Shown here: positions 10,844-21,800 of the stretch, piece by piece | How positions within the stretch are numbered: position 1 is the stretch's first letter | Layout of the letters: each line of letters begins with the position of its first letter | The notes under the pieces: generated by a model | Told to the model about the DNA's origin: nothing | Seen by the model: the letters and a program-made list of their open reading frames with translations, nothing else | Databases searched by the model: none | Program-made: the position numbers and the translations under genes | NCBI GenBank assembly: GCA_004154925.1 | Contig: QJNS01000405.1 | Location: 1 to 38,636, forward strand | Length of the DNA: 38,636 bases | Source of the DNA: Monosporascus cannonballus | Lineage: Eukaryota > Ascomycota > Sordariomycetes > Xylariales | Direction: 5' to 3'

Positions 10844-12407
10844 ATGCCGAAGAAAAGACACCAAGCAAAATATTCGAAACCGCCATCCGTCGCGCCGCCT
10901 TCGTTGAGCATCTCATCCTCGTCTCGGACCAACTCTGGTAAGTACATAATCTTCACGGCTCCCCACATATGAATGACGCCACGGAATCCTGCCGTCGCGA
11001 AACCGTGAGATCCTGACACTGGAACTACAGCACTAACCAGCCCCCGTGTGATTAGAAAACCATGATCGCTCGGTGAACGACATCCTCGCGGACCTGCGCC
11101 GGAGCAGCATCAAGAATAACTGCGGCCCAGGTACTGTCCTCACCCACAACGCCCCCAGCGTCCCGCCCGAGCTTCGTCAGATCTTCCAGATTCCCGAGAT
11201 CCCCGCCCCGGCACCTCGCAGACCGGCGCAGCGAAGAATAATCAATGGCCGACGGGCGCCGCCCGGTCCCCCTCCACCTCGCTCCTGGATATCCTTGTCG
11301 CAGTCACGACATGCGCCGCCCGACTTCCAGACCCGGGTTGCGGGGCGGATACAGCACCACCCGCTACCGGGCGCCTATTATCCGGACGAGCGCAGTCTCG
11401 TTGCGGTCGCTCTGCAGTGCATAGCTAAGGACTTGGGACAGCAACGCGACTGGAACAGGTTTTACCTATATTCCCTTCCTAGCCGGATAAGGTCGGCTTT
11501 GCTAGCCTACGTGTCGGAGCTCTACGAGTCTGGCGTATCTGCCGGTGACTTGCGGCTTGTTCTTGCCGGCCCACCCGAGGAGGAGCTTTTGGAATATGGC
11601 CTGGGGCGAGTCGACCACGGCAAGTGGAATGCAGACATATATCACCTAGACCTGACTGGCTCGCTGGGCAAGTCATTATCGTTGAAAGAGCTCGGTGATT
11701 TACTATATCCACCCGCGGTTGCACAAGAGAGTGGCGTGTTGGAGTCTTGGGATTCGGCGGACGCGTTTTTAGAATCCCCAAAACTCCTACCAAACTTGAC
11801 GCATCTCTCCCTGGCAGTTGATCCTGTCTCGAGCCCTTCCGTCTCGTGGAAACAGCTTTTATCCTTTGCTACGAAAGTGCCGACATTAACACACCTGAAC
11901 CTCTCTGGCTGGCCGGAGCCCTCTCTCACACCTAATGCCAAATTCGCCAAGGTGACCTCGTCCACGACCGGACAAAGCGTGCAATACGGCGGCACTGGGC
12001 CTTACAGCCATTCTCTCGATAACGATTGGTCCGAAGCGGCCATACTACTGAGGAAGTTGAGCAAGGCGCTATACAGGTTAGAGTACCTCGACCTGACCGG
12101 ATGCGCCGACTGGTTTCCCGCGCTGAAAGGCGGTGAATCCGGCACGACTACTAGCAATTCGCTCGATTGGGTCGGAGACTGGGGCACGATTACCACCCTA
12201 AGGCTCTGCTCCGCCTATGCCCTCCCCGAAGGTGCGACGGTCGGGCAGATTTCGCGGTTTGCTGAGTGGATCGGCGTCGCGACCGAGGTGGAGAAGTATA
12301 TCCGAGCCCAGCGGTCGGGGAAGGGGCGCTTTATCACGGTGGAAAAGGACACCCTGTCTGAAGCAGAGAATCTGGCCTTGGAGAGGGAATGGCAGCAAGC
12401 AAGATAG
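10844..12407 (+). CDS. Leucine-rich-repeat-like protein, conserved-type fungal hypothetical
   Basis: Predicted 481 residues in two exons, 10844-10937 and 11056-12407; the 118-nt intron starts GTAAGT and the phase (1) matches on both sides, adding a basic start MPKKRHQAKYSK and a serine-rich stretch. Residues about 60-105 are proline/arginine-rich and probably disordered. The second half contains LRR-like strands: YHLDLTGSLGKSLSLKELGDL, LPNLTHLSLAVD, VPTLTHLNLSGWPE, LYRLEYLDLTGCADW and ITTLRLCSAY. LRR solenoids usually bind proteins; no F-box, kinase or nuclease domain was seen, so the partner and process are unknown. The basic start might direct it to nucleus or nucleolus (inference). The frame is intact and third positions are GC-rich, so it is a real gene. 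Confidence 0.8.
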
Positions 12408-13511
12408 CACGGGTGTAGAGCCAAGAGGCGAAGTTGTATAGAGTGCAAGAATTCGTATAAATATCCAGTGGCTTCTAAATCACTATCAATTTACTCCCTG
12501 GCCGGGCATACTTGTTATCATATGGGGGACGGCTCCCCAGCGTGAGCCTACCTCTATCATCGGGGACAATTGCAGCGCAAATCGCCATGGCACGACGGGA
12601 AGCGCCTAGCCGTGTCCAGACGCCGCAGTTGAACGTCGTTCTTATAGAATAGAGAGGTTTGGGTCATTGCAAGGCAGTAGATCAAGACTGGGTAACCATA
12701 ATGGTACGTAGTGCTTTTTTACAACTATCATTCGAGAAAACATCGTCTCCAACTTTCAACCTAGCTGGAGTTAAATGAAGACAAATTGCGTATACATATG
12801 TATTTCGATAATCTAAAGACAGCCAGCAAACAAGGGAAAAGATACTATCCGGTGGGTGGCCCGGATATTTGTGCTTGGTTGGCTACGATCTGATGGCCCT
12901 TAAGTAGGCGGAACAAAGAACGGGCACAGGTCCTCCAACAAACAAATCCAGAATTATCGTTTTGGATCACTAAAAATCGAATGGTATTTCCAGCTGCCTC
13001 GAAAATGTCCACCCACGCGCGCGCGCTCCCAGTTCAGTTAAACATTTCTGGGCCTTGTTTCAGGGTCACCAAGCAATAGCCGACGTGTGGCTGCTGCGGT
13101 TCGATCTTCTCGGATCGTAGCGGCTATGGTGGATACTGTAGTCGCAAGTTGGGGGGTGGGGGCTGGGGGGCACCAGCCCGTCAACCTTGGCTAGAGGTAA
13201 ATACCTACCACAAGCACTGCAATAGCTTGGAGAAGAGATGGAGTGGCGAAGCGCTGTTGAGTGTTGTCCCGTTGAATTGCGGAGTCTTAGGTTTATCTTA
13301 TGCTACAATCATTATATTCCTATGCCTTATAAAGCAGTCATAAGGATTCGGTGAATCAGATAGTCCATTAAATTTCTTCATCAGAAGGACGTGTGCCATG
13401 CTGTGCGATAAAGGGTTGAAGTGGCCAAGAGCCCGCTGATAGAGAAAACGAAAACAAGGATTATATTCTAACCGTGAAAACCATGGATCAGTCATCGTAT
13501 TCGAAGATACT

Positions 13512-13609
13512 GGGTATAGTATCTATCGTGCAAATTATACCGTGTAATGATTTTCTGTGTATTCGGCTCAGTCTGGAAAATATGGCTAGAACCCAAATGC
13601 ACCTTGCAT
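13512..13609 (+). repeat. Dispersed repeat, copy A (98 bp)
   Basis: This segment matches the reverse complement of 26212-26309 over 98 bases without gaps at 89 positions. It starts GGGTATAGTATCTATCGTG and ends ACCTTGCAT. Similarity seems to go on weakly for about 15-20 bases to the right with small gaps. Five of the nine differences are transitions. It lies between genes, so an old transposable-element fragment (MITE or LTR piece) is the likeliest source; no terminal inverted repeats or coding sequence are seen. Confidence 0.85.
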
Positions 13610-14130
13610 TGTATTACAGATAGGCCATGGGTGAGGGTTGCTGGTACCCCTTGCCCTGCACGGGACCCCTATGACGCAGCCCCCATTCCTCCGTCCAATC
13701 AGCGCCACGGAGCGCGGCCGAAAGTAAGGATGACGAAGCAAGATCCGGCGGTAGATCGCCCTCGATCATAACTCCCCTGGTGGTTGTTGCATCTTCGATT
13801 CCGAAAAGTCTTGCTCTTCTTTATCTCGATTGGGTGACATGGCGCATGTACGTACGCCGAGGAAGGCGGTAAAAAGATGGGCAACGTCAGGTAACCAAAA
13901 TGGGAGAATGCCGATGCATGAGCATCCCGGGCATCTCTATTTGATTGTCCCCTGTGAATCAGACTCAGAACCGGGAATGATACCACAACCCCCCCCTGTT
14001 GTTGGCGTAATGGAACTTGATACTTAAAAATGTGAATGGGCGACTGACTTGTCGCCTTCCTTGATTCATCTAGTCGGTCTGTGTCGCCCTATGAATCCCA
14101 GACTGGGCTGTTAGTTGTCTTACAACTAGA

Positions 14131-14138
14131 TATATAAG
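14131..14138 (+). promoter_or_regulatory. TATA-like box
   Basis: TATATAAG, 168 bases before the ATG of the SUR7-family gene at 14306, in an otherwise pyrimidine-rich upstream region. A plausible core promoter element; transcription start not known. Confidence 0.4.
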
Positions 14139-14305
14139 TCGGTTTCCTTTGTTCCCTAGCTGTCTCCCGCCATATACAAATATCTTCTTAAGCTCCGCTT
14201 ACAGAGCTTTTGGCTGCTTTCCGCTCATAATACCTTTCTATGATTGCTTCCCCCCAAATACGAATTGATTTACCTTAAAGGCGATTTTTTAATCTTGTTG
14301 GCAAC

Positions 14306-15452
14306 ATGAAGATGCTTGGAGCTGGGCGAGTTACGCCCCTTCCGGTGGTGTTCCCCCTTCTCCTGTCGTTAGCCGCATTCGTCCTGGCGATGATAGCGCT
14401 CTTCGCCGGGACCGGTAGCCGGCAACAGGAGCTTGAGGAATACCACATCGTTGCAGTATGTTTCTGGAAGTATCCGCCTCGACAATACGGTACTAATGCC
14501 AGGCTCTTAGATAAATATGTCAGGTTTCGGGAAAGATCTGCTGCCGACGGAAACGTCAGAAGAGGCGGCCCCGGAGCCCACTCGCGACGGCTTCCTAGGG
14601 TTTATTGATGACGTTGGCGACAAAGCAGACGACCTTAAAGATGAGATCACGGACAAAGTCGGTGATGCCCTCGACAACGCTGCAGACAAGCTCGCAGATG
14701 CGCTGGGCATCTCGCAATGGTATTCGTTCCACATCATGAACGTCTGCGAAGGCGACTTCGCCCCGAACGCAACCGAGGTTGGCGCCTGGTACAATACCAC
14801 TAACTGTACAGCCCGCGAGCCTGGAGGTCCGTAGCTTTTCTCTCCCGGATTGCCTGGCGAAACATGCTGACTGGTTGTAGTGAAATTCAACCTCACAGAG
14901 GTCATTAACCACGAGATCGATATGGGGCCGCTAAACTTCAACACTGCCAACGTCGAGCTCCCCGATGCGGTGCGGCAAGCGGTTGACCTCCTCAATAGCG
15001 CCCTTTTCGCCATCTTCATCTTTTACGTGCTTGGTAGCGCATTCTCCGGTCTGGCGTTCCTGCTCAGCATCGCCACCCTCGCCCTCGCTTATCGACAGCC
15101 GGGAAACCATAGGACGACGGTCCTGCTGAACGCGCTCAATGCCTTCCTCGGCACCCTCACGCTTATGATCGGGAGCGCCATCACGACGGCCGTCGCGAGG
15201 AAGGGCGCGGCTAAAATCAACGATATGGGCGACGGCGTGGGCATCTCGGCCATCGTCGGGCGCAAGCTCATCACCATCTCCTGGGTGGCGTTCGGGCTCA
15301 TGTGCGCGACGTTCCTGTTCTGGACCCTCACGTGCTGCTTCCCGCGCAGAGATCAGTGGGACCAGGGCCGTGCATACGCCGAGAAACCCGCCAGGCCCAG
15401 CACCTCTAGCGACCGTGGCTTGCTCCGCGACCTCTTTGCGCGAAACCGCTAA
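14306..15452 (+). CDS. SUR7/PalI-family four-span plasma-membrane protein
   Basis: Predicted 345 residues from exons 14306-14455, 14511-14826 and 14881-15452. Intron 1 (55 nt) starts GTATGT and contains TACTAAT; intron 2 (54 nt) uses the unusual donor GTCCGT, required by phase. The layout is that of fungal SUR7/PalI proteins, which mark eisosome-type cortical patches or take part in pH and stress sensing: one N-terminal transmembrane segment (about 13-36), a long extracellular loop with two cysteines (129 and 149) and NAT, NTT and NCT glycosylation sequons, then three more membrane segments (around SALFAIFIFYVLGSAFSG, LNAFLGTLTLMIGSAI and LITISWVAFGLMCATFLFWT) and a short charged cytosolic tail. 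Within the loop, residues 82-117 form a repetitive charged amphipathic helix (DDVGDKADDLKDEITDKVGD), not part of the core family signature. Assignment rests on topology and the cysteine pair, so SUR7 versus PalI/RIM9-like is not settled. Confidence 0.8.
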
Positions 15453-16255
15453 GCGCCAGGTAGCAGATGCGCAGGGCCGGACGCCGGACGTCAGGCCATC
15501 TGTGTTAAAAAGTTGTTTGATTTTCTTTTAGCGCGACTTGACGCGAGAATGAGATTATAAATTCGGTGGAATGATACCCCCTTGACGTTGAGTTTATGAA
15601 CGACGAAACTTCGGTCGTTGTTTAGAGTACTAGGTGATTGGATTGATGAGCTGCAAAGCGATGGTTTGACGGAGGATACGCGGGACGCCGTCAGGCTCTG
15701 CACGAAATTAATGAGACACCCCACCGGCCTGTGCTTCACCTTACTCAAATGCTTCTAATTAACTTGCAATTCAACCATCACTGTGACAGTAATAAGCCTT
15801 GCTTGTATTATATTAAATGGGCGAAGCTTGCAACCAGAGTGAATGCTTTTGTGCGTTTTTACGATCTTCCTGGGCTAAGTTATGTTTAAAAAATGGTCAC
15901 TGATACAGCCACCTGAACAGCTGTTGGACGTGTCCCACCAATATTGTCCAGAGCCAGCCTGGGTGGTGCCACGTATTCAGAGTACCTACGAAATAAAGGA
16001 AAGAAGTCTCTCGCACCTCTCGGCTTCATCACCTGGTTGGTGTTCTAAGGGTTTAGAGGCGCCTGCGGGAAACCCACATGTCACGGTCAAAGTCCTTCCC
16101 AAGCCACTGTACACAATTATGACGGGGAGCATCAGAACGCTCGCGGTGTCTGAACACCAGCGATACCAACATTGTCAACCGCGAGGCACATTATTCCCTC
16201 GATGTCAAGCCCTTGCGTTCGCCTACGTACGACTTGATTATTTCTTAATCCTTAT
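15453..16255. other. Intergenic, no gene seen
   Basis: 3' region of the SUR7-family gene and promoter of the MscL-like gene. One frame at 15639-15759 (+) reads GDWIDELQSDGLTEDTRDAV and on to a TAA with GC-rich third positions, but has no start, no splice partner and no recognised family, so it is not called as a gene. Confidence 0.45.
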
Positions 16256-17051
16256 ATGAGTATAGAAAGTGAAACCGGCTCCTCCAGCATGCCTAACAAT
16301 GGGCGCGGCTTCGATTTCGCGGCGGAGGAGCGGCGCGCCCTCCTAGAGCAGGGACAAGAGCGAGCCAAGAAGTTCCTGACTGGCTTCTTAGAATTCGCTT
16401 TCTCGGAGAACATCCTCCAATTCGCCTTTGGTCTAATGTGAGAAAGAGAACAACATCGTATTCAAATACGAAATCCATGGACACTGTCATTGTCTGCCTC
16501 GGAAGTTCGCTGACTGGGCGGTGCGCAGTATCGCGGAAGGGTTCACGCGGGTGACAAACTCGCTCGTCAACGATATCATACTTCCGCCGCTGTCCACCCT
16601 CTTTCCCCTGAACCGAAATCTGGACGAGAAGTTCGCAGTGCTGAAGCCTGGCCCAAACTACGACAGCGCCATGGGCTACACCACGCTGAGACAGGCCATC
16701 GAGGACGGAGCCGTCGTCATGGCCTACGGGTGAGGAAGCCCCGAGGCCGCTCTGGGGTCCAAGAATACTTTGTCAATGCTAACTGGGGCTACAGAGTATT
16801 CATCAACAGAGTTATCAACTTTGTCGGTATCGGAGTAGCCCTATACGCCCTCGCGAAGGTTTATCAGCTCTTCTCCAAAGCCCCAATTATAAAGGCAACT
16901 GTCAAATGCAGATACTGCAGGAAGAACATCAACAAAAAGGTCCGTCTCCCAGTTTATTCTCCTCGGCCCGTTATACGTCTGACCGGTCCAGGCGGTCCGT
17001 TGCGTCAACTGCACAAGCTGGCAAGATGGACGCGAAGAGCGCATGGGGTGA
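16256..17051 (+). CDS. MscL-like mechanosensitive channel with C-terminal Cys4 knuckle
   Basis: Predicted 195 residues from exons 16256-16437, 16529-16729, 16795-16939 and 16992-17051; introns of 91, 65 and 52 nt with CTGAC/CTAAC branch points in the first two, phases consistent. MscL opens under membrane tension and releases solutes during osmotic downshock; fungal homologues are intracellular or plasma-membrane proteins of less certain role. Pore helix TM1 lies at about 41-82 (FLEFAFSENILQFAFGLIIA, then the family's LVNDIILPP turn). The loop carries LNRNLDEKFAVLKPGPNYDS and the DGAVVMAYG entry to TM2, about 129-154 (INRVINFVGIGVALYALAK). The C-terminus adds Cys166, Cys169, Cys180 and Cys183 (CRYC, CVNC), a zinc-ribbon-like knuckle absent from most bacterial MscL but typical, as far as I recall, of fungal members. 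The start is the first ATG in frame with a charged N-terminal helix. The gene converges with the dioxygenase gene, 204 bases apart. Confidence 0.88.
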
Positions 17052-17255
17052 TGCATGTCCAGCTATTAGAAAATTCATACAAATACATGTGGAGACGCCT
17101 ACAGCTGAGGAGCCTAGCATGATACGAGACACCGAGTGAAAGTCTGGAAATTAAGGCGTTGGCAGCACCTGCAACAGAAGTATGTTTGACTGTCGCCTGA
17201 AAGAGACAGTATTTTCTAGGCCAACGCCCTATATTTTCCGAGTCAAATTGGGCCA

Positions 17256-18505
17256 TTAAGCCTTCGACCACTCTTCTTCCAGTTCCAGTTCGCGCTTCTT
17301 CATGCAAGGTCCCCAGAACGGCTTACTAGTTGGAGTAGGCGGTGGAGGCATTGGGAACCCGCCGGTTGGCACAGGGAACGGCGGTGGGACTTCAACGCCT
17401 CCTCCCTCGTAATAGTGTGCCCCAGCCATTACGCGGTTGTTGTAATCAGCGGCCCCGTTGATGCCGAGAGTCATCCACATCAACAGCCCGTCGGCGGGGT
17501 CCTCGCTCAGCATGACGTAGTCGAGGAACGGGTCGTACTCCCGGCTCGCCTGCTGCGCGGCCAGGAAGTCCTGCACGTTGATGGTGAGCTTCATGTCATT
17601 GCTGAGGTACGGGTTCATGTTCTCGACCATGTTGATGAGCTCCTGGTCGAAGTAGATCTGCCCGATGTGGTTGACGGTGCCGCCGATGTAGGTGCCGTTC
17701 TCCCGGATTCTGCCGCCGCGGTTGCTGGTGACGTGGATGTGGTTCACGCGACCCTCGTAGTGCCCCGGGAAGAGCGTGTCGAACTCGACCACGCCCTGGT
17801 CGTCGGTGATCTGCACGCCGCGCAGGAAGGTCGTGTTCAGCCCCGCGCCCGCCGACACGCCCGAGTAGACGCCCAGCGCGTTGGCGTGCCAGATATCGAT
17901 GAGCATGTCCGGCACCGGCTGGCAGTTGGTCACGTCGATAAACTGCAGGTCCAGGCGCACCGGGATGCCCGGCTCGTCCTCCACGACGTCCTGCCGGATG
18001 TACTCCCCGGACACCCAGTACGGCCCGATGGTGGTCTCGGGCGCGAGGCCGAGCGTGGCGTTGGACCCGAAGATGGTCTCGAGAGGCGTGTCGAGGCCGA
18101 AGTCGACATCCTCTCTGTGGTGGCATGTCTTCATCCAACTGTCGAGAGCCGCCTGGTCACGTTTGGTTTTCATGCCGGCTATTTACTATAATTAGCCAGG
18201 GTGGGAATGATATGGGCATTAGTAGTAAACATGGTTGACTCACCATACTCGAGCCCGCGCTTCTCGCGAAGCTCTTGGGCCCTGACGGCGCGTCGCATGG
18301 CGGCCCTCTTCGCCATTGCCTGTCCGGTCGAGCTCCGGCGGCACTCGGCTACGACTCTCTTAGCATGCTGGCTCGCGATGTGACCCGCTTGGAGGTCGCG
18401 CTTCCTCTTCTCCGAGGTGTGAGTCTCGCCGGGATGAGCAAGCGCAGCCCCAAGGAGGCTGGCGAGAACCACCACACCGGTGGTCATCGACTTGACGGTG
18501 ACCAT
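17256..18505 (-). CDS. Secreted intradiol ring-cleavage dioxygenase
   Basis: Predicted 394 residues from two exons on the minus strand, 18505-18244 and 18178-17256; the 65-nt intron has donor GTGAGT and acceptor AAATAG, phase 1. These non-haem Fe(III) enzymes open catechol-type rings between the two hydroxyls; extracellular fungal forms act on lignin- or plant-derived catechols. A signal peptide (about 1-23, ending LLGAALA) precedes a basic propeptide region with SEKRKRD, a likely Kex2 site. The four iron ligands are visible: Tyr141 in GPYW, Tyr228 in FPGHY, and His234 and His236 in NHIHV, with Arg231 between. The C-terminus is proline-rich (PPPPTPTSKPF) and ends with another KR before a charged tail. 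An AT-rich ATTAAATAC near 18621-18629 on the minus strand could be the promoter TATA. The long + strand open frame across it (17415-18191) is an antisense shadow. The substrate cannot be told from sequence. Confidence 0.9.
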
Positions 18506-18819
18506 TCTGAAAGTATAGCAGCCCTCGGTGCAGAAGAGATGATCTGGTTTTTCGCACTTATGGCCTACGGCGGAGGTACTGCTGACTGAGGACCTTTCAT
18601 GATCCTCTGGCGGGTCGGGCCGTATTTAATGGATCCCCGCCTCTGTCAACGTCCCCATCGCAATACGGATTATAAGAGGCCTGAAGAACAGCCGACCTTC
18701 GCGCATCCTTCCTCCTTTAGCCGGACGGTAGTAACGGGTGGACCCCCTTCCCCGAACGAAAGAAACTGATCAGGATCATACAGCCCACAGAAAAAAGTGT
18801 CGTTGATTCATCGTCCTGA

Positions 18820-18853
18820 GGGGGGGGGGGGGGGGCGCGGGGGNNNNNNNNNN
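18820..18853. other. Scaffold gap (10 N) preceded by a poly-G run
   Basis: Sixteen G at 18820-18835, a further G-rich stretch, then ten N at 18844-18853. Ten N is a conventional placeholder, so the true distance and even the adjacency of the two sides are unknown. Nothing should be inferred across this point. Confidence 0.95.
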
Positions 18854-21800
18854 CCGGCCGCCTACTTCGTCATCGAGCGCGGGTCCTTAACACGTCGGGA
18901 GAATGTGTGGTGCTCGACTCCCAAGCACCGACTCTCAGGTATTAACGGTCTTGGCCACGCTATAGCGGCGGCGACGATTTTGTGCGTTCTTAGCAATGCG
19001 GAGGATGCGATTGGCCGACGGCGTCGTGTTTGGAACGGAGTGGCTCATTTGGATATACGGCACAGAGTAGCTGCCAAGGCTGCGGACGAACGCGGCCTCG
19101 CTTCGGCAAATGTGGTGCACATGCTCTTTTCCATTCGTGCCTCTTTAAGTACCGGTCTCCCCCTTACTCACTCCCGGATTATAATGTGTGATATGATTTA
19201 TAGATGGCTGCCTGCAGGGGTCGATGGGGATTTCTGGTTCAGGAGGCGCGGGGAATCTATAGTGGGATGTAGTAAGTAAAGACAGTACCAAGACCACAAC
19301 GGGTCCCCGGTAAGGCTGGCAATTCTCTGATTCGGCCGGCAGGGCCCTTTACTCTTTTCGGACAGCAAACCTTCGCCCCCTATTTCGGACCGCCTCAAAA
19401 AAGCCCGCAGAAAAGTTATCTACCGCATCGCAGACATACCTTCCGTCCGAGGAACCGTTTTAGACGAATGGAACCGGGACCTTTATGACTGGAAAAGGCT
19501 AGCTAAAGCCGGGCTCGTCTAACGAACCTTCGGGATTGGCACGTTATTAGATGCCCTCTGGATAAATTAAGTCACGTACTATATTTAGCGGTCTGTCGTA
19601 AGAACCCTATGCCTCTTATCCCGATCGATTGTTATCCAAGTATGAGGGGTCAGGTTGCAACCCGATCTGGACTGCCGACCTCCTGGGCTGGCCAGTCAGC
19701 CATTGTCGTGGTCCAAGCTGTACACAAGGTCCCGGTAGGTATTTCTCCTGTGGAAAATCTTCAACTGTAGGTGCGTCCCGTCGTTGTTTACGGATTAATA
19801 GGGGGATAAAAGAGTGGGCTTCTACTTTCGCCGTCGCGATGACTCAGTTGGTAAAACAAGAGAGCATGTCTCCAGCGTGTGCCCCATGGAGGTGGAGAAG
19901 ACTATACTCGAGCTCAGGGCCCTCTACTCGGATACCCGCCCTCCAAGTCATTGCTATCGTCGGGTGTATAGAGCAGTAGGTCGCCTTGACCCTAACGTCG
20001 CGAGGAGATTAGGTAACCCATATCTCTACCACCTAACCTGGAGGTGAGTGTATGCCAAGGCCCCCTGAAAGACATTGGGGGATATTGGAGGCCCGCTGCA
20101 GACTAGTTATTGACGAAATACGACACGATTCGAATCAACGTGTCGCTACTACACGGGCATTTGAGAGCGGGAACGGTATTGAAGCGGCGGGGTACCTATT
20201 TGCTGTCGGTTGGACGCCATGCAAAGGTTGTATCGGATTCGTCTTGCACATACGGCCGGCCCAACTTCCCCTTCCTCCAAATGCAGCCTTCTTTTCCCCG
20301 GAGTTAGGTAGTAAGACAAGGCCCGAATGCACAAAACTATATAAGGACATCGACAGAGTGTCAAGATATCTTCTCGCCTAGTCTTCTCGAAACGATATAT
20401 ATCTACGAAGTTTCAACTCGGGGGCTGTATCGGGCTCTACTTGTATGCATACCCGTGACAGCACACACCAACACCGGTAGAAAGTGTAAGGGTCGATATT
20501 ATTATGCTATTAAAGACACCAGGCCCACCTAGGGGCCTCGACACATGGTGGGTGGCTGCTCTGACACGGCAATGACGGGGCTTCGACGGCGACATCGAGC
20601 CATCTTCGACGATTCCCAAATCCATGGGCCTGTATGGGACCTATGTTAACGGGAAGCAACGGAGATGACGTACTTCGTTATATAAGAGCTAGAGTTGACT
20701 CCAGAGAAGTAGTACTGGCTCATCTCACGCAAGTGGGCAGTCTCGCTGCCCTCGCTCACGACATAAAACTCATCTAGAGGGTTATATGTGAATATTGAGC
20801 CCATGCGATGTCTCCCAACTAGGAGCCGATGCTGGCTGTAGGAAGATGTCAGGTGCACGTTGGGAAAGTTCGCAGGTCTACAGTACTGGGAGTTTTGCCA
20901 CCCATTCGGCTGATATGTGGATGGCTAGAAAAAGGATTCGATGCTTGAGCCCAATATCCTCTCTATCTCGCCGAAACCCCGCTCCATGCAGTGGCTAGCC
21001 TGACACTCCTGGCCCTGAGATGCTGTTTCCTGACAATAGGGGCGTGGGCCGTCTCACTCCTATATAATCCCTATACCGGAACTAGGCTGAAGAAGACCTT
21101 ATCGGCATGCGATGCTGGAATCTCGTAGGTGCGATAAATGGCCTCATTGACTACATTTAGGAGGTAAGCGGCGGCAGCCCGCGGAAATCGCACGCACAGG
21201 CAGCCGGCTATCGATCGTAAGTGAGCGAGCCCCGGGTTGCAGGCTGAGGTGTTTTATTTGTTAAGCATCTCACAGACGCGAGCGACGTCTCTCTCTCGTA
21301 TAATCTTCGTGCTTTATTTGAACGGCATGGTGGTTGGGTCGGGGTGAGAACGGATATATTGTAGAAGCTTCAACGATAATATGGAGAACCGAGAGAGAAA
21401 ATGAAGTTGGCCAGGTTCGTACCTCTGACAGATAATTGTCGCGCAGTTTCCAGGCTATGGGGGGTGGTAGCAACGCAGTACTGTGCATGTCACGCATGCA
21501 TGAGTTACCTAAGCAGGCGGCGAGAACATGTGCCGGCCTCGGTTCCTCACAAGCTTCTAAAAGCTGAAGTTTCTCACGACCAAAGAGTTCTTTGAGTGGA
21601 AGGTTCTTAAGTCCCTGTTTCGTCCACAGAGTGGGGGCTCTTCATTATATATGATCTTGCTTTCCAATGGGTTCGGAGCCCAAGGATCGGCTGATAACCC
21701 CTCATGCTTCCTCTTTCTTTCTTTCTTTCTTCTTCTCCTTTTGCCTTTTCCCCACCATCTCTTCTGAGCCACAGCCGCACGACCCTCGTGTAGGTAGATA

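Larger units (their letters stand above)
12408..14305. other. 1.9 kb intergenic with one copy of a dispersed repeat
   Basis: No gene was recognised. It holds copy A of an inverted dispersed repeat (13512-13609), a G-rich stretch at about 13149-13171 and alternating CG near 13016-13024. The promoter of the SUR7-family gene occupies the right end. Confidence 0.5.

Noticed and set aside
17415..18191. 258-codon open frame on + strand
   Set aside because: Antisense shadow of the intradiol dioxygenase, whose minus-strand frame carries signal peptide, iron ligands and correct splicing.
19836..19900. tRNA-like A box (GACTCAGTTGGTAAAA)
   Set aside because: No B box (GGTTCRANNCC) at the right distance and no cloverleaf could be drawn.
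19355..20381. Series of protein-like open frames (for example a frame ending LYDWKRLAKAGLV)
   Set aside because: Lengths of 60-110 codons are expected by chance at this composition; no start-splice model, domain or homologue recognised.
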